NCBI GenBank assembly: GCA_964536975.1
Contig: CAZHYS010000004.1
Coordinates: forward strand, 1-64,000
From: JAKQDP01 sp964536975
Lineage (GTDB): Bacteria > Patescibacteriota > Patescibacteriia > 2-01-FULL-39-33
Reading direction: 5' to 3'
Length of the DNA: 64,000 bases
The position numbers and the translations under genes are program-made. The notes below the pieces were generated by a model. It was not told where the DNA came from and ran no database searches. It saw only the letters and a list, made by a program, of their open reading frames with translations. Below are positions 7,688 through 15,749 of this stretch, one piece after another; position 1 is the stretch's first letter; each line of letters begins with the position of its first letter.

Positions 7688-7769
7688 GCGTGTCAATTCA
7701 GATGGTCAATATTCTCGCTTTCTCCAGAGGCGAGACCGCCATACTCCGTCTGGATTGGCACGCTTTTTT
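7688..7769 (+). terminator. terminator of the structured RNA/tRNA operon
   Basis: Outer stem GCGTGtCAATtCAGAtGG pairs with 7746-7763. An inner hairpin, CTCGC/GCGAG, sits at the tip, and six T follow at 7764-7769. The long Y-shaped structure is larger than a usual terminator and abuts the pth stop codon on the opposite strand. Confidence 0.75.
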
Positions 7770-8335
7770 CAATTATAATCATTCATCACTTTTTCAATCG
7801 GTTCTGACAGCAGGGCAATTGCCGCTTTGGCGGCATTTTCTGTAGCTTCCCTTGATTTCCGACTATCCCAAAATCCTATCTTATTAAGAACATAATCAGC
7901 AGTGCCGATTTTTTTTGTTTTTTCCGTCGCTACTCCGATTTTGACGCGGATGAAATCTTGTCCGCTTAAGGTCTTAATTATTGATCTGACGCCGTTATGT
8001 CCGCCGGCGGAAGAATTTTTGGTTAGCCGGATTTTTCCCAGTGGCAAATCCAAGTCATCATGGATAACGATAATATCCGGCCGGCCGATCTTGTAATAAT
8101 TCGCGATTAACGCCACCGCCCGACCTGATTCATTCATGAAAGTTTGCGGCTTGGCAATGATTATTTTTTCTCCTAACGTTTTTGTCACGGCAATTTCCGC
8201 TTGAAATTTTTTTTCCAACTGGAGCTTTTTGGCTGATAGGTTTTCGGCGATTTTTCCCGCCGCGACAAAACCTAGATTATGCCAGGTTTTTTCGTATTTT
8301 TTTCCGGGGTTGCCCAGACCGATTATTAATTTCAT
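7769..8335 (-). CDS. pth: peptidyl-tRNA hydrolase
   Basis: 188-aa esterase that recycles peptidyl-tRNA dropped from ribosomes. Family landmarks are present: GLGNPGKKYEKTWHNLGF at the N-terminus with the catalytic His, FMNESG, HDDLDLPLGKIR and GGHNGVRSI. ATG 8335 begins at the conserved MKLIIGLGNPG. An in-frame ATG at 8356 would overlap the end of der by 16 bases and is less likely. Downstream of der in the same direction. Confidence 0.95.
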   Translation of the reverse strand: MKLIIGLGNPGKKYEKTWHNLGFVAAGKIAENLSAKKLQLEKKFQAEIAVTKTLGEKIIIAKPQTFMNESGRAVALIANYYKIGRPDIIVIHDDLDLPLGKIRLTKNSSAGGHNGVRSIIKTLSGQDFIRVKIGVATEKTKKIGTADYVLNKIGFWDSRKSREATENAAKAAIALLSEPIEKVMNDYN

Positions 8336-8340
8336 GTAAT

Positions 8341-9690
8341 TTATTTGCTTTTCCATTTTTTGATTTCCACTTGAATCGGCGTGCCAATGATGTTGAATTC
8401 TTCGCGCAGGTTGTTTTGGAGGAAGCGGATATAGGAAAAATGGAGGATAGTCGGATCATTGGCATAAATGACTATGCGCGGTGGATTAGTACCAGTCTGT
8501 TCAAGTTTGTAAATATAAGGATTGCGGAGGCCGCGACCGCGCGACGGACGATGCTTTTTGATTTTTGATTTGAGAAATCTTTCCAATTGTTTGTCGGACA
8601 ATTGAATTTCTCGCGCTTTTTTTATTTCCAAAATCAAATCCAAGACCTTTTTTGTGCGCAGGTTTTCCTTGGCGGATACAAAAATGATCGGCGCCCACCA
8701 CAGATAGGGGAATTGTCCTTGATAATATTTTACGTAGTCATTGACTGTTTTAGTGTCTTTATCGGGGATAAGATCCCATTTATTGGCGACAATAATGACC
8801 GATTTGGAATTTTCCAGAATCGCTTGAGTGATTTTTTTGTCTTGGGTTTCTATTTTTTTATTTGCCTCCGTGACAAAAAGCACAACGTCGGACTTGGCGA
8901 TTGTTTCCAGCGAGCGATCAGTAGATTTTTTTTCCAGGGTTTGAGCTTTTAGTCGGCTTTTCCGGCCGATGCCCGCAGTGTCTATAAGACTGAAAAGGTG
9001 ATCCTTGTAGGCAAATGACATGTCATGTGATTCCCGAGTGGTGTGGGCGATATCAGTAACAATGATCCTCTCTTCTCCGAGAATTGAGTTGATCAGGGAA
9101 GATTTACCGACATTCGGTTTGCCGACTATAGCTACTTTTATTTCGGCTTTTAGCGCTTCATCACCTTCTTTCGTTTTTGGCAATTTAACGACAACCAAAT
9201 CCAATAAGTCTCCGACGCCGGAACCGTTGGCAGCGGAAATCATTTGCGGTTCGCCCAGGTTCAATCGATACATTTCCGCCGCTGGCTGGCGCCACTTCAT
9301 GGAGTCGGCCTTGTTGATTGTCAGAATGATTTTATTTTTTTGTCCCGATTTTACCAATTCCTTGGCTAAATCTTTATCGGCTGGAAGCACGCCGGTTTTG
9401 GCGTCAATCAAAAAAATAATAAGATTGGCGGCAGAGATGGCCTTTTTCGCTTGCCGGACAATGCCCTCGTCAATGGCGGTCGGATTTTTTCTTTCAACAT
9501 CAAGCCCGCCGGTATCTACGACTTCAAATTTTTTTCCGCGCCACTCGGCGGTGTCAATATTGCGGTCGCGAGTGGTGCCGGCGATAGGCGAAATGATCGC
9601 TTTGTTTTTTTCAATTAAGCGATTGAAGAGGGTTGACTTCCCGACATTGGCCCGGCCAACAATGGCGACTATTGGCAGTTTGTTTTTCAT
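8341..9690 (-). CDS. der: ribosome assembly GTPase Der (EngA)
   Basis: 449-aa double GTPase needed for 50S subunit maturation. G domain 1 opens with GRANVGKST (residues 9-17) and carries NKAD; G domain 2 has GKPNVGKSS and NKWD; a C-terminal KH-like domain follows. Six bases separate it from the preferred pth start, so der-pth form an operon. The length matches the family. Confidence 0.97.
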   Translation of the reverse strand: MKNKLPIVAIVGRANVGKSTLFNRLIEKNKAIISPIAGTTRDRNIDTAEWRGKKFEVVDTGGLDVERKNPTAIDEGIVRQAKKAISAANLIIFLIDAKTGVLPADKDLAKELVKSGQKNKIILTINKADSMKWRQPAAEMYRLNLGEPQMISAANGSGVGDLLDLVVVKLPKTKEGDEALKAEIKVAIVGKPNVGKSSLINSILGEERIIVTDIAHTTRESHDMSFAYKDHLFSLIDTAGIGRKSRLKAQTLEKKSTDRSLETIAKSDVVLFVTEANKKIETQDKKITQAILENSKSVIIVANKWDLIPDKDTKTVNDYVKYYQGQFPYLWWAPIIFVSAKENLRTKKVLDLILEIKKAREIQLSDKQLERFLKSKIKKHRPSRGRGLRNPYIYKLEQTGTNPPRIVIYANDPTILHFSYIRFLQNNLREEFNIIGTPIQVEIKKWKSK

Positions 9691-9790
9691 ATATAAATAG
9701 TAGCGGAAAAATGGGCAATTGGCAATTTTTTGCTAATTTTATTAAAATGAAATTGTCATGTATGGCAAATAAATTGAAATAATAAAATCT

Positions 9791-10906
9791 ATGAGACAAG
9801 AAAATATCTTGAGGAAGGAGCCATCTTTTATTGAAGAAGGTGGCGAAACAGAAGAGGCAGCAGTTGAAGCACTGGAAGAGGCGTTATCTGCCGATTCAAC
9901 GACAAAAATAAATGAAGGAAATAACGGCGTTATCTTAAAAATTAGAAAAGACGGCGTTAGCCCGGAAGCCAGACATTATTTATTGGACGAGGAAGACCAG
10001 GGCGAGACTACGGTCGGAGATCCGGCTGTCGCCGCTAAATTGCTCAAAATCTATACTGGTACGGCCGGTCGGCAAGAATATCAAATGCAGAAAATGGCCT
10101 GGTCGGTGATTAATCAATCAACTATCAAAGGAATTAAGGTTCCTAAGCCGGAAAGATTTCATGAGATTGAAATACATGGAAAAAAAACAGAAAGAAATCT
10201 GCGTTCCATGGGCATAAGTTTTAGTGACCAAAAGATTTTGGAAATTATTACCATGGAATTGATTGACGGCAAGGATCTGGCGCGGATTATGTATGAGGAA
10301 TATATCAGGAAGCATGCTGATAAATTTCAAGAAGCCTATCCCGATATTGAAAATATGGATCTCTATTTAGAGCAGTTGGATATGGATCAATTGATGAATC
10401 TCTACCATCATTTTGTCGGCACCCCAAAACACCATAATGATGATATGTCTCCCGAGGCGATGAGAGAAAGAAACAGCAATGCCAAAAAGTTGATAGAAGA
10501 GTTGTCTTATCGAGGAATACTGCGAAAGGATCAGGTAGAAAATCTTAAGCAGGGAATCTTAGCCTTAAATAAAGCCGGAATTTATCATGGAGACCTTCAT
10601 CCGCGCAATATAATGATTGGCCGGGATGGAAATGTCTATATTGTGGATTTCGGCGCCGCNNNNNNNNNNNNNNNNNNNNNNNNNNNNNNNNNNNNNNNNN
10701 NNNNNNNNNNNNNNNNNNNNNNNNNNNNNNNNNNNNNNNNNNNNNNNNNNNNNNNNNNNCTGATTGAGGCGGCTGAAAGAGGAAGAAAAGAGGAGGTGGT
10801 TTTATACGCGGAACAAGAAATGAACCGGGAGGAAAAAAAGAAAAAACCAGATCAGAATCCGGAGACAATCAAATATTTACGCTCTATCATATTGAGATAC
10901 AGATAG
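9791..10906 (+). CDS. protein-kinase-like (RIO/ABC1-type) protein interrupted by an assembly gap
   Basis: Kinase-like fold: HGDLHPRNIMI is the catalytic loop and IVDFG the Mg-binding DFG, both just before the gap, and TMELIDGKDLARIM looks like a hinge region. The N-terminal ~45 residues are acidic. An N-run (10660-10759) follows the DFG; its true length is unknown, so the reading frame after it (a charged K/E-rich tail to 10906) cannot be assumed continuous. No SD. The substrate is not predictable; it may be a protein or small-molecule kinase. Confidence 0.7.
   Translation: MRQENILRKEPSFIEEGGETEEAAVEALEEALSADSTTKINEGNNGVILKIRKDGVSPEARHYLLDEEDQGETTVGDPAVAAKLLKIYTGTAGRQEYQMQKMAWSVINQSTIKGIKVPKPERFHEIEIHGKKTERNLRSMGISFSDQKILEIITMELIDGKDLARIMYEEYIRKHADKFQEAYPDIENMDLYLEQLDMDQLMNLYHHFVGTPKHHNDDMSPEAMRERNSNAKKLIEELSYRGILRKDQVENLKQGILALNKAGIYHGDLHPRNIMIGRDGNVYIVDFGAXXXXXXXXXXXXXXXXXXXXXXXXXXXXXXXXXXLIEAAERGRKEEVVLYAEQEMNREEKKKKPDQNPETIKYLRSIILRYR
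10660..10759. other. scaffold gap (100 N)
   Basis: Exactly 100 undetermined bases, the usual placeholder for a gap of unknown size, inside the kinase-like gene right after its DFG motif. Confidence 0.99.
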
Positions 10907-10907
10907 T

Positions 10908-10926
10908 CGGTTTTGAAACCGGTTTT
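10908..10926 (+). terminator. weak terminator after the kinase-like gene
   Basis: CGGTT TTGA AACCG hairpin followed by GTTTT, directly after the stop codon. The stem is only 5-6 bp. Confidence 0.45.
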
Positions 10927-10952
10927 GCCATAGGAGAAAAGGAGGACTAGCG

Positions 10953-11252
10953 ATGTCAAGAGAAAGGCACTACGTTTGGTATGCTTGCCCAATGGATGAT
11001 CATACCAATAAAGCGCTTGCCGGATTGCCGGATGTTGAGTTTACCGGCAGCGTGTTGTGCGAAGATGGGCAGAGGAGGGAAATGTGGGAAGTGGGGCGTG
11101 CCGTAGTTTCTTCTTTACAGAGGAGTCGCAGTAGCTTGTCGCTCTCTTTCGGTATTTTTGTCCGAGAGGGCGGTAGGAACGCGCCGGCACGGCCGTGGAA
11201 ATTTGACCGGCGCTCAAAACGGCCGGGAACGAAAAAAGCGAGACCGAAGTAG
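10953..11252 (+). CDS. small orphan basic protein
   Basis: 99 aa, not recognised. The N-terminal half (MSRERHYVWYACPMDDHTNK) may fold; the C-terminal half is Ser-rich, then strongly basic (Arg/Lys/Pro). Coding is supported by a strong ribosome binding site (AGGAG...GGAGG ending 10 bases before the ATG), rare in this window, and by a terminator that overlaps the stop codon. Its Arg-rich composition differs from the Lys/Asn-rich neighbours. It may be a lineage-specific or acquired gene; no function can be named. Confidence 0.65.
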   Translation: MSRERHYVWYACPMDDHTNKALAGLPDVEFTGSVLCEDGQRREMWEVGRAVVSSLQRSRSSLSLSFGIFVREGGRNAPARPWKFDRRSKRPGTKKARPK

Positions 11253-11269
11253 GCCTCGCTTTCCTTTTT
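11235..11269 (+). terminator. terminator overlapping the stop of the orphan gene
   Basis: AAAGCGAG-CC pairs with GG-CTCGCTTT around a 6-nt loop containing the TAG stop, then CCTTTTT. Confidence 0.8.
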
Positions 11270-11282
11270 GATAATTTGGATT

Positions 11283-12794
11283 TTATTTTCCCAAGATAAT
11301 TAGAAAATCAGCGGTGCTGGAAATATTAGTCGGGGCAGTGGAGTTTATCTTGCTGCTGTATATTTTTTCCAATTCGGTGGCGGTGGCAGGGCAAGTGCCA
11401 TTTGACAAGTCGTAGATTATAGTGGCCTTGAAATCGTGGTTGATCGCATTCGTGGCTTTTAGTACTTTGAGTCCCAAATTTTCCAGCTTGGTTCTTTCTT
11501 GACCGGCCCAGCCCGTCACCCAAGTGCCGTTTTGGATTTCAATGGTTGCTTTTTCCGTTTTATAGTCGGCTATTGCCGGTTCCGGCGCGGTAACTAATTG
11601 TTCTTCCGAACTGGTTGCTTTTTCGTCGTTTTTAATCGGTTTAATATCATCCTGATCATTTTCAGGATTTGTCGTCTGGATATTAGTTGCCAGTGGCGAA
11701 TCGCCGTCTATATAAAAAATGTTTTGCCATAATTTTGCGATCGTGTCGTAACTGCCTCCTTTTGGCAGAAGCACATAGGCGCCATTTATCATTGAGGAGT
11801 AGAGAAAGTTGTCCGCCGCATCGCTTAATGTTTGGTTGATTATTTTTGTGGTGTCAATGTCTTTACCGATTTGCGCCAGGCGAACCATTTCCCCGACTTC
11901 TAAGTCGGTGATGATGTGATCTTGGTAGGCGTTTAGCAGGCTATTGATTTTACGCGGGCTGAAAAACGTCTTCACATCAAAAATTTTATCTTTCAGCGCC
12001 GCCAAGATTTTTTGTTGCCGTCGACTCCTGGCAAAATCCGATCCCTCAATCCCAATGGCGTGTCGCGATCGGGCGTATTTTAGAGCCGTCTCGCCATCCA
12101 TATGTTGAAATCCTTTTTCAATATAAAGAGTCTCATAGCGATTTTCTATTGGAAAGACATTCTCTTTTCCTCGAATCGGGTATTCGTAGTCAATAAGGTT
12201 TCTTTCTACATCAATATCTACCCCGCCGAATTCATCAATTACTTTTTCAAAACCGTCAAAGTCTACCGTGACATAGTATTTTATTTCTTCACCCAGAAGA
12301 TCACTCAGCGCCTTGGCCAATACTTCTCCGCCGCTACCCGGGTTATCTCGTTCAGCATAAGCATTAACGGCGTTAACTTTTACTTTTCCGTACTTTTCGG
12401 TCGCGATATACAAGTCTCGGGGAATGGACATCATTGCTACCTGCTTAGTACTTGGTTTGTAGCTACCCAAGATGATGGTGTCGGCCAAAGTTCCCCCTTC
12501 GTGGCTTTTACCGCCCATGCCAATAAGCAAAATATTTATTCGATCATTGTCCTCTCCAATAAGCTGCTTGTCGCCAGCGCCGATAAGTCTTCCCAATTGG
12601 CCGATCAAATTAAATTTAGACAGCCCTTTAGCCAAGTCTTCATTGGAAAAAACAATGGAAGAAGAAAATACCGCCAGGATAACGATAGTAATAATGATTA
12701 TACTGGCGATTATTTTTTTCAAATTCCGTTTTGGCCGGGATGGCAGTGTCGGTTCGTCGTTTTTTGACAGGAAGTCAACTTCTAATTTCTCCAT
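11283..12794 (-). CDS. LytR-CpsA-Psr (LCP) family cell-envelope transferase
   Basis: 503 aa. One transmembrane helix at about 26-48 anchors an extracytoplasmic LCP domain (about 80-260: NILLIGMGGKSHEGGTLADTIILGS, then SIPRDLYIATEKYGKVKVNAVNA split by short loops, and ALKYARSRHA with the conserved arginines). After a Thr/Glu/Pro linker comes a LytR_C domain (about 415-500). Family members transfer polyprenyl-linked glycopolymers to the envelope. A single gene with its own promoter and no sugar genes nearby, so the polymer is unknown. Confidence 0.92.
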   Translation of the reverse strand: MEKLEVDFLSKNDEPTLPSRPKRNLKKIIASIIIITIVILAVFSSSIVFSNEDLAKGLSKFNLIGQLGRLIGAGDKQLIGEDNDRINILLIGMGGKSHEGGTLADTIILGSYKPSTKQVAMMSIPRDLYIATEKYGKVKVNAVNAYAERDNPGSGGEVLAKALSDLLGEEIKYYVTVDFDGFEKVIDEFGGVDIDVERNLIDYEYPIRGKENVFPIENRYETLYIEKGFQHMDGETALKYARSRHAIGIEGSDFARSRRQQKILAALKDKIFDVKTFFSPRKINSLLNAYQDHIITDLEVGEMVRLAQIGKDIDTTKIINQTLSDAADNFLYSSMINGAYVLLPKGGSYDTIAKLWQNIFYIDGDSPLATNIQTTNPENDQDDIKPIKNDEKATSSEEQLVTAPEPAIADYKTEKATIEIQNGTWVTGWAGQERTKLENLGLKVLKATNAINHDFKATIIYDLSNGTCPATATELEKIYSSKINSTAPTNISSTADFLIILGK

Positions 12795-12833
12795 TATTCT
12801 TCTTTTTTATTGTTATTTTTCAACTCATTATCT

Positions 12834-12862
12834 ATTATAAACCATAACTTGAAATTTGCCAA
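12834..12862 (-). promoter_or_regulatory. promoter of the LCP gene
   Basis: On minus: TTGGCA, 17-bp spacer, TATAAT, about 33 bases from the ATG once the start site is allowed for. Confidence 0.85.
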
Positions 12863-12884
12863 GAAAATATGTTATAACAAAAAC

Positions 12885-12912
12885 TTGCAAAATATGGCTT
12901 TTATGATATAAT
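12885..12912 (+). promoter_or_regulatory. promoter of lepB-hisS
   Basis: TTGCAA, 16-bp spacer, TATAAT with an upstream TGA. The expected start near 12919 leaves a leader of about 18-24 nt. Confidence 0.8.
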
Positions 12913-12936
12913 TCATTTAATTATTAATAAATCAGG

Positions 12937-13566
12937 GTGTTTGTGGATAATCTTTTGGAAAATAAAGGCTTGAATTTGGATGAGTTTGATTATAATGGCA
13001 GAAATCATAAATCCAAGATAAAAGCAATCGGCGAATTTGTTTGGGAAATGGCCAAGGTGGCGATAATCTCCTTGGTGATTATCTTGCCGATTAGGTATTT
13101 TTTAATTCAGCCGTTTTATGTCAAGGGCGCTTCCATGGAGCCGAATTTTTATGATCATGAATATTTGATTATTGATGAGATAAGTTATCGATTTGGCGTT
13201 CCGGGGCGAGGGGATATTGTGGTTTTCAAATACCCCAAGGATCCGGATCAGTATTTTATCAAACGGGTGATTGGCCTGCCGGGCGAGACGGTGGAAGTAA
13301 AGAATGATCAAGTTTTGATTGATGGCCAACCACTGGCAGAAAATTATTTGTCTGAAGGCGTGTCTACTCGGGTGTCGGTTGGCGGATATGAAAAAGTGAC
13401 ATTAGAAGATGATGAGTATTTCCTTTTGGGAGACAATCGCGAACAGAGTCTTGATTCCCGGGTGTTCGGACCGGTTAAGGCGGATTTCATCATCGGTCGG
13501 ACTTGGTTGCGCGGCTGGCCTTTTAATCGTTTGACTATTTTTTATAATCCTGATTATAACATCTAA
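12937..13566 (+). CDS. lepB: signal peptidase I
   Basis: 209-aa type I leader peptidase that cleaves Sec signal peptides at the outer face of the membrane. One N-terminal membrane helix (about 38-56) precedes the catalytic Ser in GASMEPN (Ser66) and the general-base Lys in YFIKRVIGLPGE (Lys109). The C-terminal box GDNREQSLDSR is intact. Start is GTG 12937; a GTG at 12943 is an equal alternative. It is the likely processing enzyme for the surface proteins encoded at 15750-28150. Confidence 0.95.
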   Translation: MFVDNLLENKGLNLDEFDYNGRNHKSKIKAIGEFVWEMAKVAIISLVIILPIRYFLIQPFYVKGASMEPNFYDHEYLIIDEISYRFGVPGRGDIVVFKYPKDPDQYFIKRVIGLPGETVEVKNDQVLIDGQPLAENYLSEGVSTRVSVGGYEKVTLEDDEYFLLGDNREQSLDSRVFGPVKADFIIGRTWLRGWPFNRLTIFYNPDYNI

Positions 13567-13581
13567 TTTTTTAATTTTAAC

Positions 13582-15012
13582 ATGTCTCCAAGAATAAAAA
13601 ACGAAAACAATAAAACATCCGACAAATCAAGCGGCGCAGCACCGGCTAAGCGTGGCCGTCGCAGCAGTAAGGAATTGTCAACAGTAACTGGCATGCGTGA
13701 TATCTTGCCCCAAGATCAGAAATATTGGCGGGCGGTAAAAAAAGTGGCGGAAAAGATCGCCGCTGATTACGGTTATGGACTGATTGATACGCCGATTTTG
13801 GAATTTGTTGATCTATTTGTTCGCGGAATCGGCAAGCAGACTGATGTTGTAGAGAAGGAGATGTTCGGTTTTAAGGATCAGGGCGGCGATGACTTGACTT
13901 TACGTCCGGAAGCGACTGCTTCGGTGGTTCGCGCCTATATTCAGCATGGCATGCTTAATCAAAGCCAGCCAGTGAAGTTTTTTTATTTGGGGCCGATGTT
14001 CCGCCACGAAAAACCACAATCAGGACGCCATCGCCAGTTTTTCCAATTCGGCTTTGAAGCGCTTGGCGAGACAAACCCGGCTTTGGACGCCCAGCTTATC
14101 TTAATGGGCTGGAATGCCCTAAATGAGCTCGGCATAGAATCCGTTATTCAAGTAAACAGTATTGGTTGCCCGGATTGTCGCGATGAATACCGCAAAGAAT
14201 TGGTCAAATACTATAAGAGCAAATCCAAATCACTTTGTGAAAATTGCCGCAAAAGATTGTCTACCAACCCGTTGCGGATTATGGATTGCAAAGAAGACAG
14301 TTGTCAGAGCTTGAAGGACGAAGCGCCGCAGATTTTGGATTATCTTGATGATGATTGCAAAAAACATTTTATGAAGGTGGTGGAATATTTGGATGAATTG
14401 GACTTGCCTTATGTCTTGAATCCTTTTATCGTCCGAGGCCTCGATTATTATACGCGAACAATTTTTGAATATTGGTCAACTGATGACATTGAAGGCAAGA
14501 ACGCTTTGGGCGGCGGCGGCCGCTATGATGGTTTGGTCAAAATGCTTGGTGGCAGAGAAGATACCCCGGCTTGCGGTCTGGCAATCGGGATGGATCGAGT
14601 AGTGGCCAAAATGCGAGAGATAAATTCGGATATTAAAGACGATTTACAGCCGGATATATTTATCGCGCAAATCGGTGAGGCGGCCAAGAAAAAAGTGATG
14701 GTACTTTTTGAGAAGTTGAGAAAATGCGATGACTTAAAGATTGCCCAAGCTTTTTACAAGGATAATCTGAAAAGCCAGCTGGATTTGGCCAATAAATTAA
14801 AAGTGAAGTTTACTTTGATTCTCGGCCAGAAAGAGTTTGGCGATGGAACTATCTTGATCCGCGATATGGAGGGCGGAATTCAAGAGGAAATCAATTTTAA
14901 TAAGGTGGAACAGGAATTGAGAAAGCGATTGTCCAAATATAGTATCGGTGGCATTGAAGTCAAAAACGACGATAAAATAATTAATAAAAACTTAGAAAGT
15001 GAGGTGAATTAA
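13582..15012 (+). CDS. hisS: histidyl-tRNA synthetase
   Basis: 476-aa class II synthetase. Motif 2 region GPMFRHEKPQSGRHRQFFQF, the histidine-binding GLDYYTRTIFEYW and GGGGRYDGL, and motif 3 ACGLAIGMDRV are all present, followed by an anticodon-binding domain. A Cys-containing insertion (CPDCRDEYRKEL...CENCRKRL) is typical of the bacterial type. About 30 extra Lys/Ser/Arg-rich residues precede the usual STVTGMRDILP start. It sits 15 bases after lepB, without an SD. Confidence 0.97.
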   Translation: MSPRIKNENNKTSDKSSGAAPAKRGRRSSKELSTVTGMRDILPQDQKYWRAVKKVAEKIAADYGYGLIDTPILEFVDLFVRGIGKQTDVVEKEMFGFKDQGGDDLTLRPEATASVVRAYIQHGMLNQSQPVKFFYLGPMFRHEKPQSGRHRQFFQFGFEALGETNPALDAQLILMGWNALNELGIESVIQVNSIGCPDCRDEYRKELVKYYKSKSKSLCENCRKRLSTNPLRIMDCKEDSCQSLKDEAPQILDYLDDDCKKHFMKVVEYLDELDLPYVLNPFIVRGLDYYTRTIFEYWSTDDIEGKNALGGGGRYDGLVKMLGGREDTPACGLAIGMDRVVAKMREINSDIKDDLQPDIFIAQIGEAAKKKVMVLFEKLRKCDDLKIAQAFYKDNLKSQLDLANKLKVKFTLILGQKEFGDGTILIRDMEGGIQEEINFNKVEQELRKRLSKYSIGGIEVKNDDKIINKNLESEVN

Positions 15013-15013
15013 A

Positions 15014-15247
15014 GTGGCAGAAGTAAAAAGGAAGAAAGGAGAGACGTTTGAGGCGTTAGCGCGAAGATTCAATAAAAAAGTGCAGCAGAGCGGACGGCTG
15101 ATTCAATCCAGGAAAATCCGTTATCATGAATCCAGGAAAAATAAAACCGCGGTCAGAGCCGCCGCCGCCCGTCGGGACGAGATCAACAAAAAACGAGAAT
15201 ATTTGAAAAAAATAGGCAAATTAGTTGAAGAATCTCCCCGTCGATAA
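15014..15247 (+). CDS. rpsU: ribosomal protein bS21
   Basis: 77 aa, GTG start one base after the hisS stop. GETFEALARRFNKKVQQSG is the core of bS21; the Arg/Lys-rich C-terminus contacts 16S rRNA near the anti-SD helix. A GAGGTG sits upstream within the end of hisS, one of the few SD-like sites here. The following gene is yqeY; rpsU-yqeY is a conserved pair. Confidence 0.93.
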   Translation: MAEVKRKKGETFEALARRFNKKVQQSGRLIQSRKIRYHESRKNKTAVRAAAARRDEINKKREYLKKIGKLVEESPRR

Positions 15248-15269
15248 GAATAACAAATAATCGAAAGTG

Positions 15270-15728
15270 ATGTCCTTAAATCAGACCATTGAAAAAGATT
15301 TTATCGAGGCTTACAAAAATAAGGAAGGAATTCGGTTATCAACGGCGCGGATGCTTAAAACCTCCATCTTGAACAAAAAAATAGAGAAAAAGATGGACAA
15401 AGATGCCGAGCTTTCTGATGACGAGATTGTTGCTGTGATAAAATCCGAAATCAAAAAAAGAAAGGATTCCATTGAGGCTTACAATCAAGGGGGTCGAATG
15501 GATTTGTCCGAAAAGGAAGAACAGGAAATAAAAGTGTTGGAAAAATATCTACCAGAGCAGATGTCGGCCCAACAATTGGAACAAATTGTCAGTCAGCAAG
15601 CAACTGAATTGGGCATATCTACGCCGGCCGGTTTTGGCAAGTTAATGGGGGCAGTAATGGCAAAGGTCGGCAGCAAAGCCGATGGCCAGACTGTTTCCAC
15701 CTTGATAAAAAAATATTTAGATCGGTAA
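15270..15728 (+). CDS. yqeY: GatB/YqeY domain protein
   Basis: 152 aa related to the tRNA-binding tail domain of GatB. LNQTIEKDFIEAYKNKEGIRLSTARMLKTSI, here read in two halves, and the closing GFGKLMGAVMAKVGSKADG are family signatures. ATG 15270 is preferred to the GTG one codon earlier. The function outside GatCAB is not firmly known; a role in tRNA amidation or binding is an inference from homology. Confidence 0.9.
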   Translation: MSLNQTIEKDFIEAYKNKEGIRLSTARMLKTSILNKKIEKKMDKDAELSDDEIVAVIKSEIKKRKDSIEAYNQGGRMDLSEKEEQEIKVLEKYLPEQMSAQQLEQIVSQQATELGISTPAGFGKLMGAVMAKVGSKADGQTVSTLIKKYLDR

Positions 15729-15749
15729 TTAAAACCGATACAAATTCCC

